NCBI GenBank assembly: GCA_030159075.1
Contig: BROG01000978.1
Coordinates: forward strand, 62,001 to 126,000
Direction: 5' to 3'
DNA length: 64,000 bases
Source of the DNA: Atrina japonica
Lineage: Eukaryota; Mollusca; Bivalvia; Pterioida; Pinnidae
In this document: positions 1 to 8,872 of the stretch, piece by piece
Numbering within the stretch: position 1 is the first letter of the stretch
How the letters are laid out: each line of letters opens with the position of its first letter
Notes under the pieces: generated by a model
Database searches by the model: none
Told to the model about the DNA's origin: nothing
Seen by the model: only the letters and a program-made list of their open reading frames with translations
Position numbers and translations under genes: made by a program

Positions 1-305
1 GGTGGGCGTCATGGTTTTAGAATAGATTTTAAGACAGGAAGAGAGCTATGGCTCGCTAGCCGCCCAATGGCCGCTAATACATAGGGCGTAAGAAAGGTAA
101 CACACCACCCTGTTGATTCCCCGTTAGAAGTTCCGACGTCGTTGAGGGACAAGTCAATTGTGAGGATGAACTAGTTTTCTTAAGACCCGTTTCTTTGAAC
201 CCAAGTGTTGTTTCTGGCGTTTTTGTTAAAGGAATCCACTCTTTTAAGATGTTATACACCACTTCACAAATTTTCATGATTCGTATCATCAGGGGCATCA
301 TTACC
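1..305 (-). pseudogene. Minor-capsid-like hydrophobic protein remnant
   Basis: The minus strand from about 301 encodes a stretch containing CEVVYNILKEWIPLT, followed by a Thr/Lys/Ser-rich segment and then QQGGVLPFL near the window start. I recall the layout (helix, PLT motif, basic linker, GGxLPxL, hydrophobic tail) from a short conserved protein of mollusc and other invertebrate adintovirus-like repeats, where it is regarded as a minor-capsid/pX-like protein. A stop follows the GGVLPFL segment and the hydrophobic tail continues in other frames, so this copy is not functional. The left end is cut by the window. Confidence 0.4.
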
Positions 306-1009
306 GTAAGTTCATCTTTTTAAACTCAATAGGATACTGCTTTTGTCCTAAGACTTTAATCAAAAGCAGCATGAGATTTCAAGCCCCATTGCTTACTTTT
401 TCGTCTGGTGCCATGATGTCATACAAACTAAGTATTCTATACAAATGACTCTAATACCATGATCTGAGAGTAGTTTTAATAAACCTATATCAACATAGGA
501 TGTTGAAGTCGTTTTATGATCTTGAAGTTCTTTACTAGTAGTAAAAAAGAGCCCGACACCATAGACATTTGTAGCTATGCATATGTGAAGTAGGCCTGTG
601 TCTTAGGCTGGACTGGTGATGGGAAGATCCAAAGGTAGAAGCCAAACGAAGGTAAACGAGTAGACTTTGGAGTAGATGTAACATGTTTGTTCCGCTGAGA
701 TGATACATCTTTAGCAGTTAAAGGTTTTGGTAATAAGGGAAATATAACAAAGACTGCTTGGGGGTATTAGTAACGAGTAGAATTCTTAGGTACCATTCAG
801 TGCCTGTAGGACTGCTTTAGTAGTCTTAGTAATAGAAGGTTGTTTAAGTTGTGTTAATTTTGATATTAGGTCTACCAGGGAAAACGGTATAGGTTGTCCA
901 AAGATAGATGTTGTGCAGTAGCAGAAGTTCCTGATACAGGGTCTGTTGGTTACAGGTGGAGACGGTATTCGTGTAGGAGTAGCCTGATTCATTGTATTAG
1001 CTTCACGAA
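306..1009. other. Unassigned part of the decayed viral-like element
   Basis: Only short broken frames are present. The longest, on the minus strand at 786-992, begins MNQATPTRIPSPP and is rich in Pro, Thr and Gln. It continues the downstream end of the basic-protein remnant at 1010-1540. No promoter, repeat or RNA gene is recognised here. Confidence 0.3.
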
Positions 1010-1540
1010 TCTGTTTCAGATTTTAGTCTTAGAATCAATGGTGGGTTCTTCTTCTTAGGACTCTTCTTCTTAGGACTCTTTCTTCTTCTTAGGACTCTTC
1101 TTCTTTTTTTATGGCTCTGCTTTCTCTGCTTAGGAGGAGGGGGTGTTTTTTTCTTTTTAGGTGCAGTGTTCTTCTTGGACGACTAGCCCCTGTAACAGGG
1201 ATCGAATGGATTACCCCACCTAAGAACCCTGCCCCCTCCTCGTTTTAATGATAGCAGTTTTCTTATCTTCTTCATCAGCTTTTGGGTCAGCAATGATTTT
1301 TAAAGATGATCAGCATTTCTCTGTATTAACGATGCTGTAGGTTTAGTCACTGGAAAATGGTTCCAGACAGAAAGATTTTTAGCTACCATACCAAACCATT
1401 TCAATAAAGCGTCTCTACCTAATTCTAACAGTTCTTGACGTCTGACGGGATCTTTCTCCAATTGTAATTTTTCTTAGAGTAGTCACCAGTTTACTGGTGG
1501 CTTTTTAGGTATTAGGATTCATGATTCTACGTTAACATGG
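1010..1540 (-). pseudogene. Basic (Lys/Pro-rich) protein remnant of the viral-like element
   Basis: Read on the minus strand, the region holds an alpha-helical stretch containing ELLELGRDALLKWFGM near 1400-1440. At 1040-1165 there is a strongly basic tract made of repeated Lys-Lys-Ser-Pro codons (plus-strand signature: repeats of CTTCTTAGGACT). Several frame changes and stops break it. Basic proteins of this composition in viral elements often bind packaged DNA, but no family is recognised. A perfect 16-bp palindrome (CACCAGTTTACTGGTG, 1483-1498) lies between this remnant and the ATPase remnant. Confidence 0.35.
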
Positions 1541-1559
1541 AATACGAGAAATGACACCC

Positions 1560-2222
1560 TAGAGGAAAGTGGACTGTCTACTTATAAGGTGTATACAACA
1601 CTTTTCCTCCCGTAAACCAAGGATGAAACAGATCTGATGCTTAATCTTAGATTATCAGGGGTAGACGATGTGAGATCAATCAAGAGATAACCATGAGGAA
1701 CGATTTGTAGCATCGTGATAATGCATGGGTTTAAACCTGGTAGGTCTAATTGACGTGATAAAGCTGGTCACTTGAGATTTATCTCTAGGATTCTTAAACA
1801 GGACGAGATAATGAGCATTCAGACTTATGGTACGATAATTGTTTAGCACGATCAAACAAGTTTTGAGTGATGTAGATCACACTTGTGTTCCGATGAATGA
1901 GCTTTACGTTTGTAAAACCATTCTACGATAGAATCGAGAGCTTTACTGCCCATCATATCATCAAAGGACAAGTAGGTGACGACGAGTTGGATCAGAAACT
2001 AAGGACTTCGTCATCTTCAGGTATATTTTGAATGAAGGTGAACTTGATGTTTCCCGTTGTAAGGATTTCATAAGCAGGTTGCCATTCACGATAACCACCA
2101 TACAATTTTGTCCGGGAGGGGAATGAATCTCTATTGATCCTTCCATTCTATCAACTGTTTTACAAATACAGTTTTCCCCTGATTTGGTAGGTCCCCGCCA
2201 CAACCATGGTAAATTCATGCTT
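1560..2222 (-). pseudogene. Packaging-ATPase-like (FtsK/HerA type) remnant
   Basis: The minus strand from 2218 shows a P-loop-like motif, read as RGPTKSGE in one frame and split by an indel; the downstream sequence falls in two other frames. A later segment (about 1905-1975) reads LLVLDDMMGSKALDSIVEW, which fits a Walker-B region (hydrophobic residues then DD). A near-C-terminal Leu/Ile-Asp-Leu segment is recognisable around 1650-1690. P-loop, then about 80 residues, then a hydrophobic-DD motif fits the packaging ATPases of Polintons and adintoviruses. There are at least three frame changes and several stops, so it is a pseudogene. Family placement is by motif memory only. Confidence 0.5.
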
Positions 2223-2469
2223 TAATTGTATCGTAATCGGGAGATATGGACTGATAAGTAAGCCATTTTAATACTAGTCATGAAACTGAGAGATGTAGGA
2301 GTATTACTATACATGGTCACTTCAGTCATGTATTATATACATGGTCACTTGAGTAGTGTATCATCTAAGGTTAAGCCAAAAAACGTTCCGAGTAGTAGTA
2401 GTAGGAGTCATGAAACAACTCATACTCCGAATAGACCTCTGACGTCATTGATTGCGTGCGCGTTTCATA

Positions 2470-2500
2470 GTCTCTATATAAACCAGACATTTGGTGTGAA
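2470..2500 (+). promoter_or_regulatory. TATA-box core promoter of the plus-strand viral-like gene
   Basis: A TATATAAA box (2475-2482) lies about 40 bases before an ATG in good context (CACCATGG, ATG at 2523). A start near 2505-2512 would leave a very short leader. The 2220-2470 interval separates this gene from the divergent minus-strand ATPase remnant and may have served both directions. Confidence 0.5.
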
Positions 2501-2522
2501 TCGTTATCAGTTCATCATCACC

Positions 2523-2870
2523 ATGGACAGGTTTGGAGATATTCCAAGTGAATCAGATTTTGTTAGAGGAATTCGTCGGTGTTCGTCGCCGAAGAGAAAA
2601 AGTGACAATTTAGTGCGGACCTACTCCTCGTCGACCAGCTTTTTTTCGAACCGTCCGCCGCCGCCACCACAACTTGCCGCTTTAGGGTACCACCCCCTAG
2701 ACCTCCTGCACCCAGGGCTTCTGTACCATCAGCGCCTCCACTGCCTGAGCTGCCCAGTATATACTATGGCTCTCAGGCGAGATTTGAGACTCTGAGGCTG
2801 CAGGAGCAGGATAATTAGACGGCTAATCAAGGAAAAAGAAGCCGAAAGTCCATTCAGTTGCGGCGTCTGA
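2523..2870 (+). pseudogene. Plus-strand viral-like gene with histone-type 3' end, frameshifted
   Basis: The ATG at 2523 opens a frame beginning MDRFGDIPSESDFVRGIRR, followed by a Ser-rich stretch and a poly-Pro tract. In the annotated frame it stops at 2795. After the proline tract, the neighbouring frames read more naturally: proline-rich, then a Leu/Arg/Glu-rich helix ending at a TGA at 2868-2870. I therefore infer one gene of roughly 115 residues broken by two small indels. The product is not recognised. Its setting is unusual: a TATA box just upstream, no introns visible, and a histone-like stem-loop 43 bases after the inferred stop. Confidence 0.4.
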
Positions 2871-2908
2871 TGATCGGAGAGTTAGGGTTTTTTAACCCCC
2901 GAAAAACT

Positions 2909-2931
2909 AAACGGCCCTTTTCAGGGCCACC
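2909..2931 (+). terminator. Histone-type mRNA 3' stem-loop
   Basis: GGCCCTTTTCAGGGCC (2913-2928) forms a 6-bp stem with a four-base TTTC loop, flanked by AAAC on the 5' side and ACC on the 3' side. This fits the metazoan histone pre-mRNA stem-loop consensus (GG-YYY-stem, UUYM-type loop, A/C-rich flanks), which is bound by SLBP and replaces polyadenylation. No histone gene is nearby; the stem-loop follows the broken viral-like gene at 2523-2870. A purine-rich GAAAAGT (2942-2948) lies where a downstream element would be, but the match is weak. Confidence 0.55.
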
Positions 2932-3019
2932 TAACTTACACGAAAAGTAAAACCTTAACTGAAACGATTGGCAGTTTTTTTTGTGTTATACTATAGTGGT
3001 AAGTCTACTAGGTAGTAAG

Positions 3020-3190
3020 TAAGTTAATCTTTTTTACTTGATTGAACAAATTTTTTGAGATGAAATCAATTCTAAAAAGTAGTAACATTAAACACTTGAG
3101 AAAAAGTTTTAGTTAGAGATAAAAAATTCAAAACGAGGCAATTCTAAAAATAGTAACATTAATAACACTTTGAGAATAACTTCAGTTAGA
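3020..3190. repeat. Imperfect direct repeat, about 85-bp period
   Basis: The segment starting CAATTCTAAAAAGTAGTAAC (near 3068) recurs with a few changes near 3138 (CAATTCTAAAAATAGTAAC), each followed by an ACACTTGAGA-like and a TTAGTTAGA-like block. It sits in the non-coding right part of the viral-like element. Confidence 0.45.
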
Positions 3191-3344
3191 CTAACTGAGA
3201 GCTCATTGGCAGCCGAAGCTCGAAGAGTCAACATCGTCAGAAAAAAATCTCTCTCTGGGTGAGTGTGTTAATTTTTTTATTTTTTATTACAGTAGTACAA
3301 GAAATATATAAAAACTTGTTGAAACGAGTGTAAGTGAACAACTT

Positions 3345-3630
3345 CATACTTTACACTTTACTACTTGTGTCACTTTGTCACTTGTGTCACGATGAGACCT
3401 CTTAAACTAGGAACGGTACACGCGTTGCAAACTTGAGAACGACACCAACTACTTGTGTCAACTTTGTCACTTGTGTCACTTTGAAACTTGTTAACTTAGA
3501 ACGTTGCACACGTTGCAAACTTTGAAACTTGAGAACGGTACACACTTGATCACTTTGACCAACTTTGAGAACGACACAAACACTTTGATCAGCTTTTGCA
3601 AACTTTGAGTACGTTACACTCACTTTCATG
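3345..3630. repeat. Degenerate short tandem repeats (ACTTGTGTCACTTTG type)
   Basis: Words such as CACTTGTGTCACTTTG, GAACGTTGCA and CAAACTTTGA recur many times in scrambled order. This creates a spurious open frame on the minus strand (3402-3629). The pattern is a degenerate minisatellite. Confidence 0.6.
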
Positions 3631-3764
3631 TTCTATGGTTCTCAATCCTGCCGTGAGATTAGTCAGGTCCCTGAAAAACTAGATATCCCATGATTCCATA
3701 CCAAAGATGGCTACCCTTCCTATACTTTCTGTTTCGCTTCCCACCCACCCTCCTTGCTCTGGTT

Positions 3765-4240
3765 AAGTGTATACACCCGATACAGAGTAATCGCCCTTTG
3801 TTTCATGTATACAGTCTATACACAGTGTGATCTCCCTTTGCCCCATCTCTATAGTCTATACAGAGTAATCTCCCTTTGTTTCACCTATACAGGTCTATAC
3901 AGAGTTGATGTGTATAACCTATAGAGTCTATACAGAGAGTAATCTCCCCTTTGTTTCACTCTATACAGTCTATACAGAGTGATCTCCCTTTGTCCCATCT
4001 CTATAGTCTATACAGAGTATTCGTCCCTTTGTTTCACCTATCTGGCTATACAGAGTGATGTATAACCTATAGAGTCTATACAGAGTAATCTCCCTTTGTT
4101 TTCACCCTATACAGTCTATACAGAGTGATCTCCCCTTTAGTCCTACTCATACAAACTATACAGAGTAATCTCCCTTTGTTTCACCTGTAAAGTATATACA
4201 GAGTGATCTCCCTTTGTTACATACTCGTCACTCTACAAGC
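3765..4240. repeat. Minisatellite, about 38-bp unit with a higher-order period
   Basis: About twelve units contain CTATACAGAGTAATCTCC, then CTTTGTTTCAC and CTATACAG. Alternating variants (GTGATCTCCCTTTG, TATAACCTATAGAGTC) recur in blocks of roughly 150 bases, so units appear to have been duplicated in groups. The unit includes AGGGAGATtACTCT on the minus strand, a motif I associate with mollusc DNA. Confidence 0.75.
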
Positions 4241-4329
4241 CTTAAGTACAAGTCTTAGTTCAAGCTTGAATCGAGCTCGGGGGGGCCTATCGCTTCTCGC
4301 ACATGCGCATGATGAATACACAACTCTCA

Positions 4330-4520
4330 ACGACGGTGGCGCCACCAACTACTAGTTTCACCGACGGTTGGCGCCACCAAACTGCTAGTTTACACTAAAC
4401 CTGGAAAAATTATCCAAAGTTTCGGTTCTAAAAAATAGATCTACTCTCAGCTCTATACTCAAAACTCGGAAAAACCAAAGTTTCGGTTCTAAAAAGTAGA
4501 TTCACTCTCAGCTCATAAAA
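4330..4520. repeat. Two pairs of short direct repeats
   Basis: CGACGGTGGCGCCACCAACT and its near copy recur at about 4333 and 4362, each followed by a CTAGTTT-type sequence. CCAAAGTTTCGGTTCTAAAA recurs at about 4413 and 4471, followed by TAGATYYACTCTCAGCTC. GGTGGCGCCACC is itself a 12-bp palindrome. Confidence 0.6.
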
Positions 4521-4614
4521 CTGGAAAAATAAAACCCATCTTCTCTCTCTTTTCACGTTGACTTCTCGTGAACTCACGTGACCTCTCGCGACCTCTCGTG
4601 ACCCAAACCTGGCT

Positions 4615-4895
4615 TGTAACGAAGGCTCTCATTGGCTCCTTAACCAAGATGGCCGCCCCCACTACCTTACCACTTCCGGTCATAGACACGCCTCCAAGCT
4701 CAACGATTGCTCATTTCTCCTTTATTGCCATGACAACATGACCTCACTTCCGGTTATGACGCTCTTCCGGTTCTGACTCACTTCCGGTATGACGCACTTC
4801 CGGTTGTGACCGTCACAGGCGGCTCCATGGCGGGCCATTTGAATTGACCAATCACGAAGCCAGCATTCTGATGACGTCTTCAGTGGGCGGTTTAA
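4615..4895. promoter_or_regulatory. TATA-less, CpG-rich promoter-like block (CCAAT, YY1, ETS and CRE motifs)
   Basis: Within 280 bases there are ATTGG/CCAAT boxes (4630, 4849), a YY1-like CAAGATGGCCGCC (4645), five CTTCCGGT ETS-type sites (4673, 4747, 4763, 4783, 4797), three of them followed by a TATGAC- or TGTGAC-like word, and a TGACGTCT CRE-like site (4871). This density is typical of housekeeping-type promoters. No coding exon is evident directly downstream on either strand, so the target is unknown. It may be a regulatory end of the viral-like element or a host promoter for a gene not recognised. Confidence 0.45.
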
Positions 4896-4936
4896 ATTCA
4901 AACCGCCCACCCCCATGGCCCGCCATGGAGCTGCCT
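4817..4936. repeat. Nested inverted repeat (cruciform-capable)
   Basis: The outer arms at 4817-4838 and 4915-4936 pair at 21 of 22 positions (core CTCCATGGCGGGCCAT). The 76-base interior carries its own 28-bp near-perfect palindrome at 4883-4910 (GTGGGCGGTTTAAA and its complement, 13 of 14). The nested design resembles a T-shaped terminal hairpin. It may be the element's end or a small foldback element. The open frame at 4722-4916 on the minus strand is an accident of this structure. Confidence 0.6.
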
Positions 4937-5075
4937 ATTACTACTAGTGTTCTTTCGAACTTAACTAGTTGGTGACACGGAGATTAACTTAGTACAACTT
5001 TGTTCCCTATTTCAGATTACACTTTACACATTTTAAAAGACAACGACCAAATCACTGTTATTAGTAGTCAACTGT

Positions 5076-7003
5076 TTAACTGTTAATAGTCATATTTATA
5101 TATGATGTTCTGTAGTTGTATATTTCAGGGTTGAGAAAAGATTTTTCCTGTAGCCTCTTGGAATATTTATACTAATCGTAAAAGCATGCATTTTTGTCAT
5201 TTTGTTTAATTATATTTAATATAAATTTTCAGCACACCGTTTAGACCAAAATCGTGTTGAGACATAATTTGCATACAAACCTGTTCATTAACATCTTTTC
5301 GAAGGCACTCCATTTGCTGATTAAGTTCTTCTTCATGGTCAACCAATAGATAACCTGCATTAGAAGTACATTGTAGTTACAAATAAGACTGCCAACGGCA
5401 TAGGTGCATTTTGACGTTACGCTAGTTTTACGTTGAAATGACGTATTTAGCAGTTAATAAGTCAAAATTCATTTTTGAAGCATATATTGAACTGGGTTAA
5501 AATTACATTTCACGTTCCACAGAATTATAAAATATCATAATCTAAGTCATTTGCCAGTGATATTGTTGACCTGGAAATTTTCGCCCCTGGCTATATCCGC
5601 CCGTCTATGACGGGAAAACATATTTACCCCGTTTAAATTCGCCCTAAATGACCAAAGTCTTATGGATGTCATGAATGTTCTCAACTCATTTATTTAGCTT
5701 GAAAATTTCACCTTCATCTTTATATCATGTCAGGGCGAAAATTAAACGGTAGCGAACATTTCCATGTATATCCATGTACAGTATTTTATCTGCGTCTCGA
5801 TTTTCAGATATTAACATAGGCAACGGATGGCGATAGATGGAATCGGTACATTTCTCTTTTTAACAAGTCGGGTACTAGATGTGCCCCAAGTCGGGACATC
5901 AAGGGTTTTCCGTTCTGTTCTATCACTTTCGTCACATCTTGAAATGTATTTCCCTATTCATATTTTGGGTGCGTTCAAGACGACGGTCTTTCTCAACACT
6001 CTAAACAAAGAAAAAGTCTTCCCCGGGATCATCTATGTAAGCATGTAAGCCACGATGATCGTGTCTTTTTGAACGAGTTTAGACTTAAATTTTATGTTCT
6101 AAAAACTTACATCATCTTGCTTCTAAGGATGGTATATAGGATTTTATGATTCGACAAACAGTATATTGTACCGTTCTCCAATAATGTTAGAGTTCGCTTT
6201 ACTTCGATTATGTGCTAGGGGCAAGTCAAAAGTATCTCGCCGCTTAAACCTCTAAAATTGTTGGAGTAATGCCTAATGGCACCGCTGTGTGCTGCATAAT
6301 CTGTAATTCCTTTTTTTCGGTGCAGTGGTCACAGTTATAACTTATGTTTCTCACTTGAATTTTACAAATCTTTGCTTTTAGCTTCGTCATAATATAGATA
6401 TTTTTATTGATTTGATGTGATAATAACCGATTAATGATTTGTTTATTTCACAATTCACATAGATAAAGATTAATACCCGCGGAAAAAAACAAGGACGTGC
6501 TAGTATTTGTTTTTGACGTAGAAGACAAAATGCGTTTTTTGCCTTATAATAACATGACTTCATGAAAATTCGTGCTGACGAAAATTATTGTATTTCTACC
6601 AAGATTATCATATTTTGGCAAATGAAAACATAACACATGTATACCGGCGCCATGGGTTTAAGTCTTAGTCCAAATTGTCATGGGACTGACCAATCAGCAA
6701 TGCGTTGCCATAGTAGTTAGGACTAAAAGTTAAAATTTAGGACCTTTCGTAAAACGTGCCCCTGAACCCTACAGTTACGCCACTCCCACGGTAAATGACG
6801 TGCTGGCTGATTTTCAAATCAATGATGATGTCATGGCGCAGTGGCCTACAGTCACTAAACCGTAGTTCATATTATAATCAAATGTGTACATGTATGAAAT
6901 AACCTGATGTCTTGGAAGTTGACCTTGGAATATCATTGCCGTTATTTTCTACTTCGGTTTGAACGGCTTCTTCCTTTACTCCGTCAGCAAGTTCAACATC
7001 CAT
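5076..7003 (-). CDS. Small split gene with coiled-coil-like segment, family not recognised
   Basis: The first coding exon (7003-6904, ATG at 7003) begins MDVELADGVKEEAVQTEVEN, is acidic, and ends in phase 1. The second exon (5354-5281) has a good acceptor (AATGCAG) and donor (CAG|GTTTGT), fits the phase, and encodes a Glu/Gln/Leu-rich segment including EEELNQQMECLRKDVNEQ, likely a coiled coil. A possible terminal exon (5147-5076) fits phase 0 and ends in TAA, giving 81 residues in all, but its support is weak. The first donor (CAG|GTTATT) is poor. The gene may instead continue left, interrupted by the viral-like element. It starts 1.1 kb from the divergent Death-domain gene. I do not recognise the product. 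Confidence 0.35.
5281..5354 (-). CDS. Exon 2 of the small minus-strand gene
   Basis: The exon has 74 bases, with acceptor AG at 5356-5355 and donor GT at 5280-5279 (CAG|GTTTGT). It enters in phase 1 and leaves in phase 0. It encodes YLLVDHEEELNQQMEC and a following Lys/Asp/Glu-rich helix. Confidence 0.4.
5568..5775. mobile_element. Inverted-repeat element (MITE-like), family A
   Basis: The left end CCTGGAAATTTTCGCCCC and the right end GCGAACATTTCCATG form diverged terminal inverted repeats about 200 bases apart. A second member at 35546-35762 has clearer ends, which supports calling both a non-autonomous DNA transposon family. Confidence 0.5.
5776..6640. other. Intergenic sequence without recognised features
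   Basis: AT-rich sequence inside the long first intron of the small minus-strand gene model. Only short incidental frames occur, and the one at 5827-6048 shows no recognisable protein character. Confidence 0.4.
6651..6765. mobile_element. Inverted-repeat element (MITE-like), family B
   Basis: The core GACTGACCAATCAGCAATGC is shared with the full copy at 61582-61721. The right end ACCTTTCGTAAAACGTG matches that copy's terminal repeat. The left end is shorter or degraded here. Confidence 0.65.
6904..7003 (-). CDS. Exon 1 of the small minus-strand gene
   Basis: The ATG at 7003 follows an A-rich context (AGAAAA). No stop separates it from an upstream in-frame ATG at 7120, but the sequence before 7003 lacks the acidic character of the exon, so 7003 is preferred. 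It encodes 33 codons plus one base. The donor is a weak GT at 6903-6902. Confidence 0.35.
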
Positions 7004-7120
7004 TTTTCTGATGCAGACGTTGAGCGGAAATGACGTAATGATATCACGTTTAGAACGTACACGGTGTTGGCGCTTTTTCAGTAGACTGTATTTAGTATTA
7101 CAACGAGGATTTGTCAGCAT

Positions 7121-8120
7121 CTGCGAAACGTATTATGTTCTATAAACTTTTTCGATTAGCAGTTTGGCACTTCTTTAAGAGTCTTATTTTCACTTAATCA
7201 AGAATACATGAACGTAAACTGACAATTTTAATCGACTTTCAAATGCTGTTGCATCCGTAGGCCTACCTAGAAGTAAATGCACAAGAATAAATTATTGTCG
7301 TAATCCGAGGCTTACATTCACTATTCACTGATTTGTTTAACCGTGCTGGAATTGGATATTTAATCATTAGACGAGCAGAAATATGCTACCCAAAACGTTC
7401 ATCCGATATCTCAGTATGGTATCGTAGCGTTTTGTATAAATTGTAAACATTTTAAAGTTCAAGATAGAGATTTTTAAGTGAAACGCAAAAGTAAACAGGT
7501 AGATAATTTTACTACAAGTATAAAATTATGCTTATTTTTGTATTGACCCAAATAAACATCAAAGATAAAAATCTAAAGACGAAACAATTTTTAACTATTG
7601 AAATCTAATGAAAGGAAAGATGAGTTAAGGGCTTTTTAAAAGTCAAATTTAAACAAACTGCTTGTATATAACATATTACTTAACATGCCTTTTAGATTTA
7701 ATATTATCCAGCAAACTCCGGGGAACTATTCTTAAATATTTTATATTGTTTGCTTATTTTCGTGGTTCTTTTTTCTCCCAGTACATTAAACAAATGTTCC
7801 TATATACGTATATGTGACACAGAAGTTCAAGTAATGTTTAATTAAGGGTATAATACTATACACTTTAAGAACTATCTTATTTAAATTTCTACTTAAGTCA
7901 TTCAAAAGAAACTATCTCAAGTTCTATGTTTAATGATTTCCCTCAAGAACAAACAAATGGTGAAACACGGAAATTTAAATTCACCTAACCCATACACGTA
8001 TATATATTAGCACTAACATATAGACTACTGCATTGGTACGATAACGCTCATTAGCTTTCCACTGCATATCCTTACAGCGTGATCAGTGAAAAAACAAAAC
8101 AATGTGTTCTATAGTTGAAA
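7121..8120. other. Divergent upstream region between two genes
   Basis: AT-rich sequence between the start of the small minus-strand gene (7003) and the Death-domain gene (ATG 8121). It presumably contains both 5' leaders and promoters. No TATA box or CpG block stands out, and no other feature was seen. Confidence 0.35.
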
Positions 8121-8145
8121 ATGGCTGGTAAAATAGAAACTGAAG
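8121..8145 (+). CDS. Death-domain gene, exon 1 (start codon)
   Basis: The exon encodes MAGKIETE plus one base and ends at a strong donor, GAAG|GTGAGT. The ATG context GAAAATGG is favourable. Exon 2 accepts the same phase and completes an Asp codon immediately before the Death domain. Confidence 0.75.
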
Positions 8146-8774
8146 GTGAGTGTCATTTTCATAATTGTGAACGATATATTGTATTTCTGCAATTATGACG
8201 TCCAGATTTAGTTTAAAAAAAGATTTACTTACATGAGTTTCATATAGATTTTTTTCAACCTGGTTCATTTAGATGCTATATTGTTTTACTCGGGAGTTCG
8301 ATTGGCCATACAGGCAAATATAACGTAATCTTTATGCTTAGGAAATGTTGCTGCTAGCACGTGTTTTATCTCATCATTCAGATCGATCAATGTAATATAT
8401 ATAGTCACAAATAAGTTTTATTTCATAGTAAGATGGCAAGCTCTTTACGGAGATGTGACGGACACACACTTCAGCAGTACATGTAGTAACGCATAATCAG
8501 AACACATTTTGTAGGACGCATGGGCGGATTCAGGATTTTTTTAAAGGAAGGGGGGGTTGAGAATTTTTATCATTACGAAACGCGAGAGCCGAAGATTGGT
8601 GCCCTCAGGGGCGAGGGGTCTGGGACCGTTTTGAATTTTTCAAAGGGGACGTTGCAATCCCCGCAAATCCCCCCTTGAATCCACCAGTGGGACGTGATTC
8701 TAAAAATCGAACTTTGGTGAGTGATCATAAATTTTGTATAACAAATGTGTTTATCAGTGTACATTACTGTAAAA

Positions 8775-8815
<41 letters not shown>

Positions 8816-8820
8816 TTATG

Positions 8821-8872
<52 letters not shown>

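Larger units (their letters stand above)
1..4940. mobile_element. Decayed Polinton/adintovirus-like element (left end outside the window)
   Basis: The stretch holds several minus-strand coding remnants in a row, one divergent plus-strand remnant, then a non-coding end rich in tandem and inverted repeats. Every frame is broken by stops and frameshifts. The minus-strand remnants read as a P-loop ATPase, a lysine/proline-rich basic protein and a short hydrophobic protein with a GGVLPFL-type motif. That set matches what I remember of packaging ATPase, core-like and minor-capsid-like genes of animal Polintons and adintoviruses. No polymerase, integrase or major capsid gene is visible; they may lie left of the window or be lost. 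The right boundary is inferred from the end of the repeat block near 4940; no target-site duplication was identified. Family assignment is inference from motifs. Confidence 0.5.

Noticed and set aside
1483..1498. Second histone-type stem-loop (CACCAGTTTACTGGTG)
   Set aside because: It has a 6-bp stem and TTTA loop, but the stem lacks the GG/CC base and the A/C flanks of the histone consensus; kept only as a palindrome.
6878..7120. Start of the small minus-strand gene at the upstream ATG (7120)
   Set aside because: The extra N-terminal part is basic and low in protein character; the ATG at 7003 has better context.
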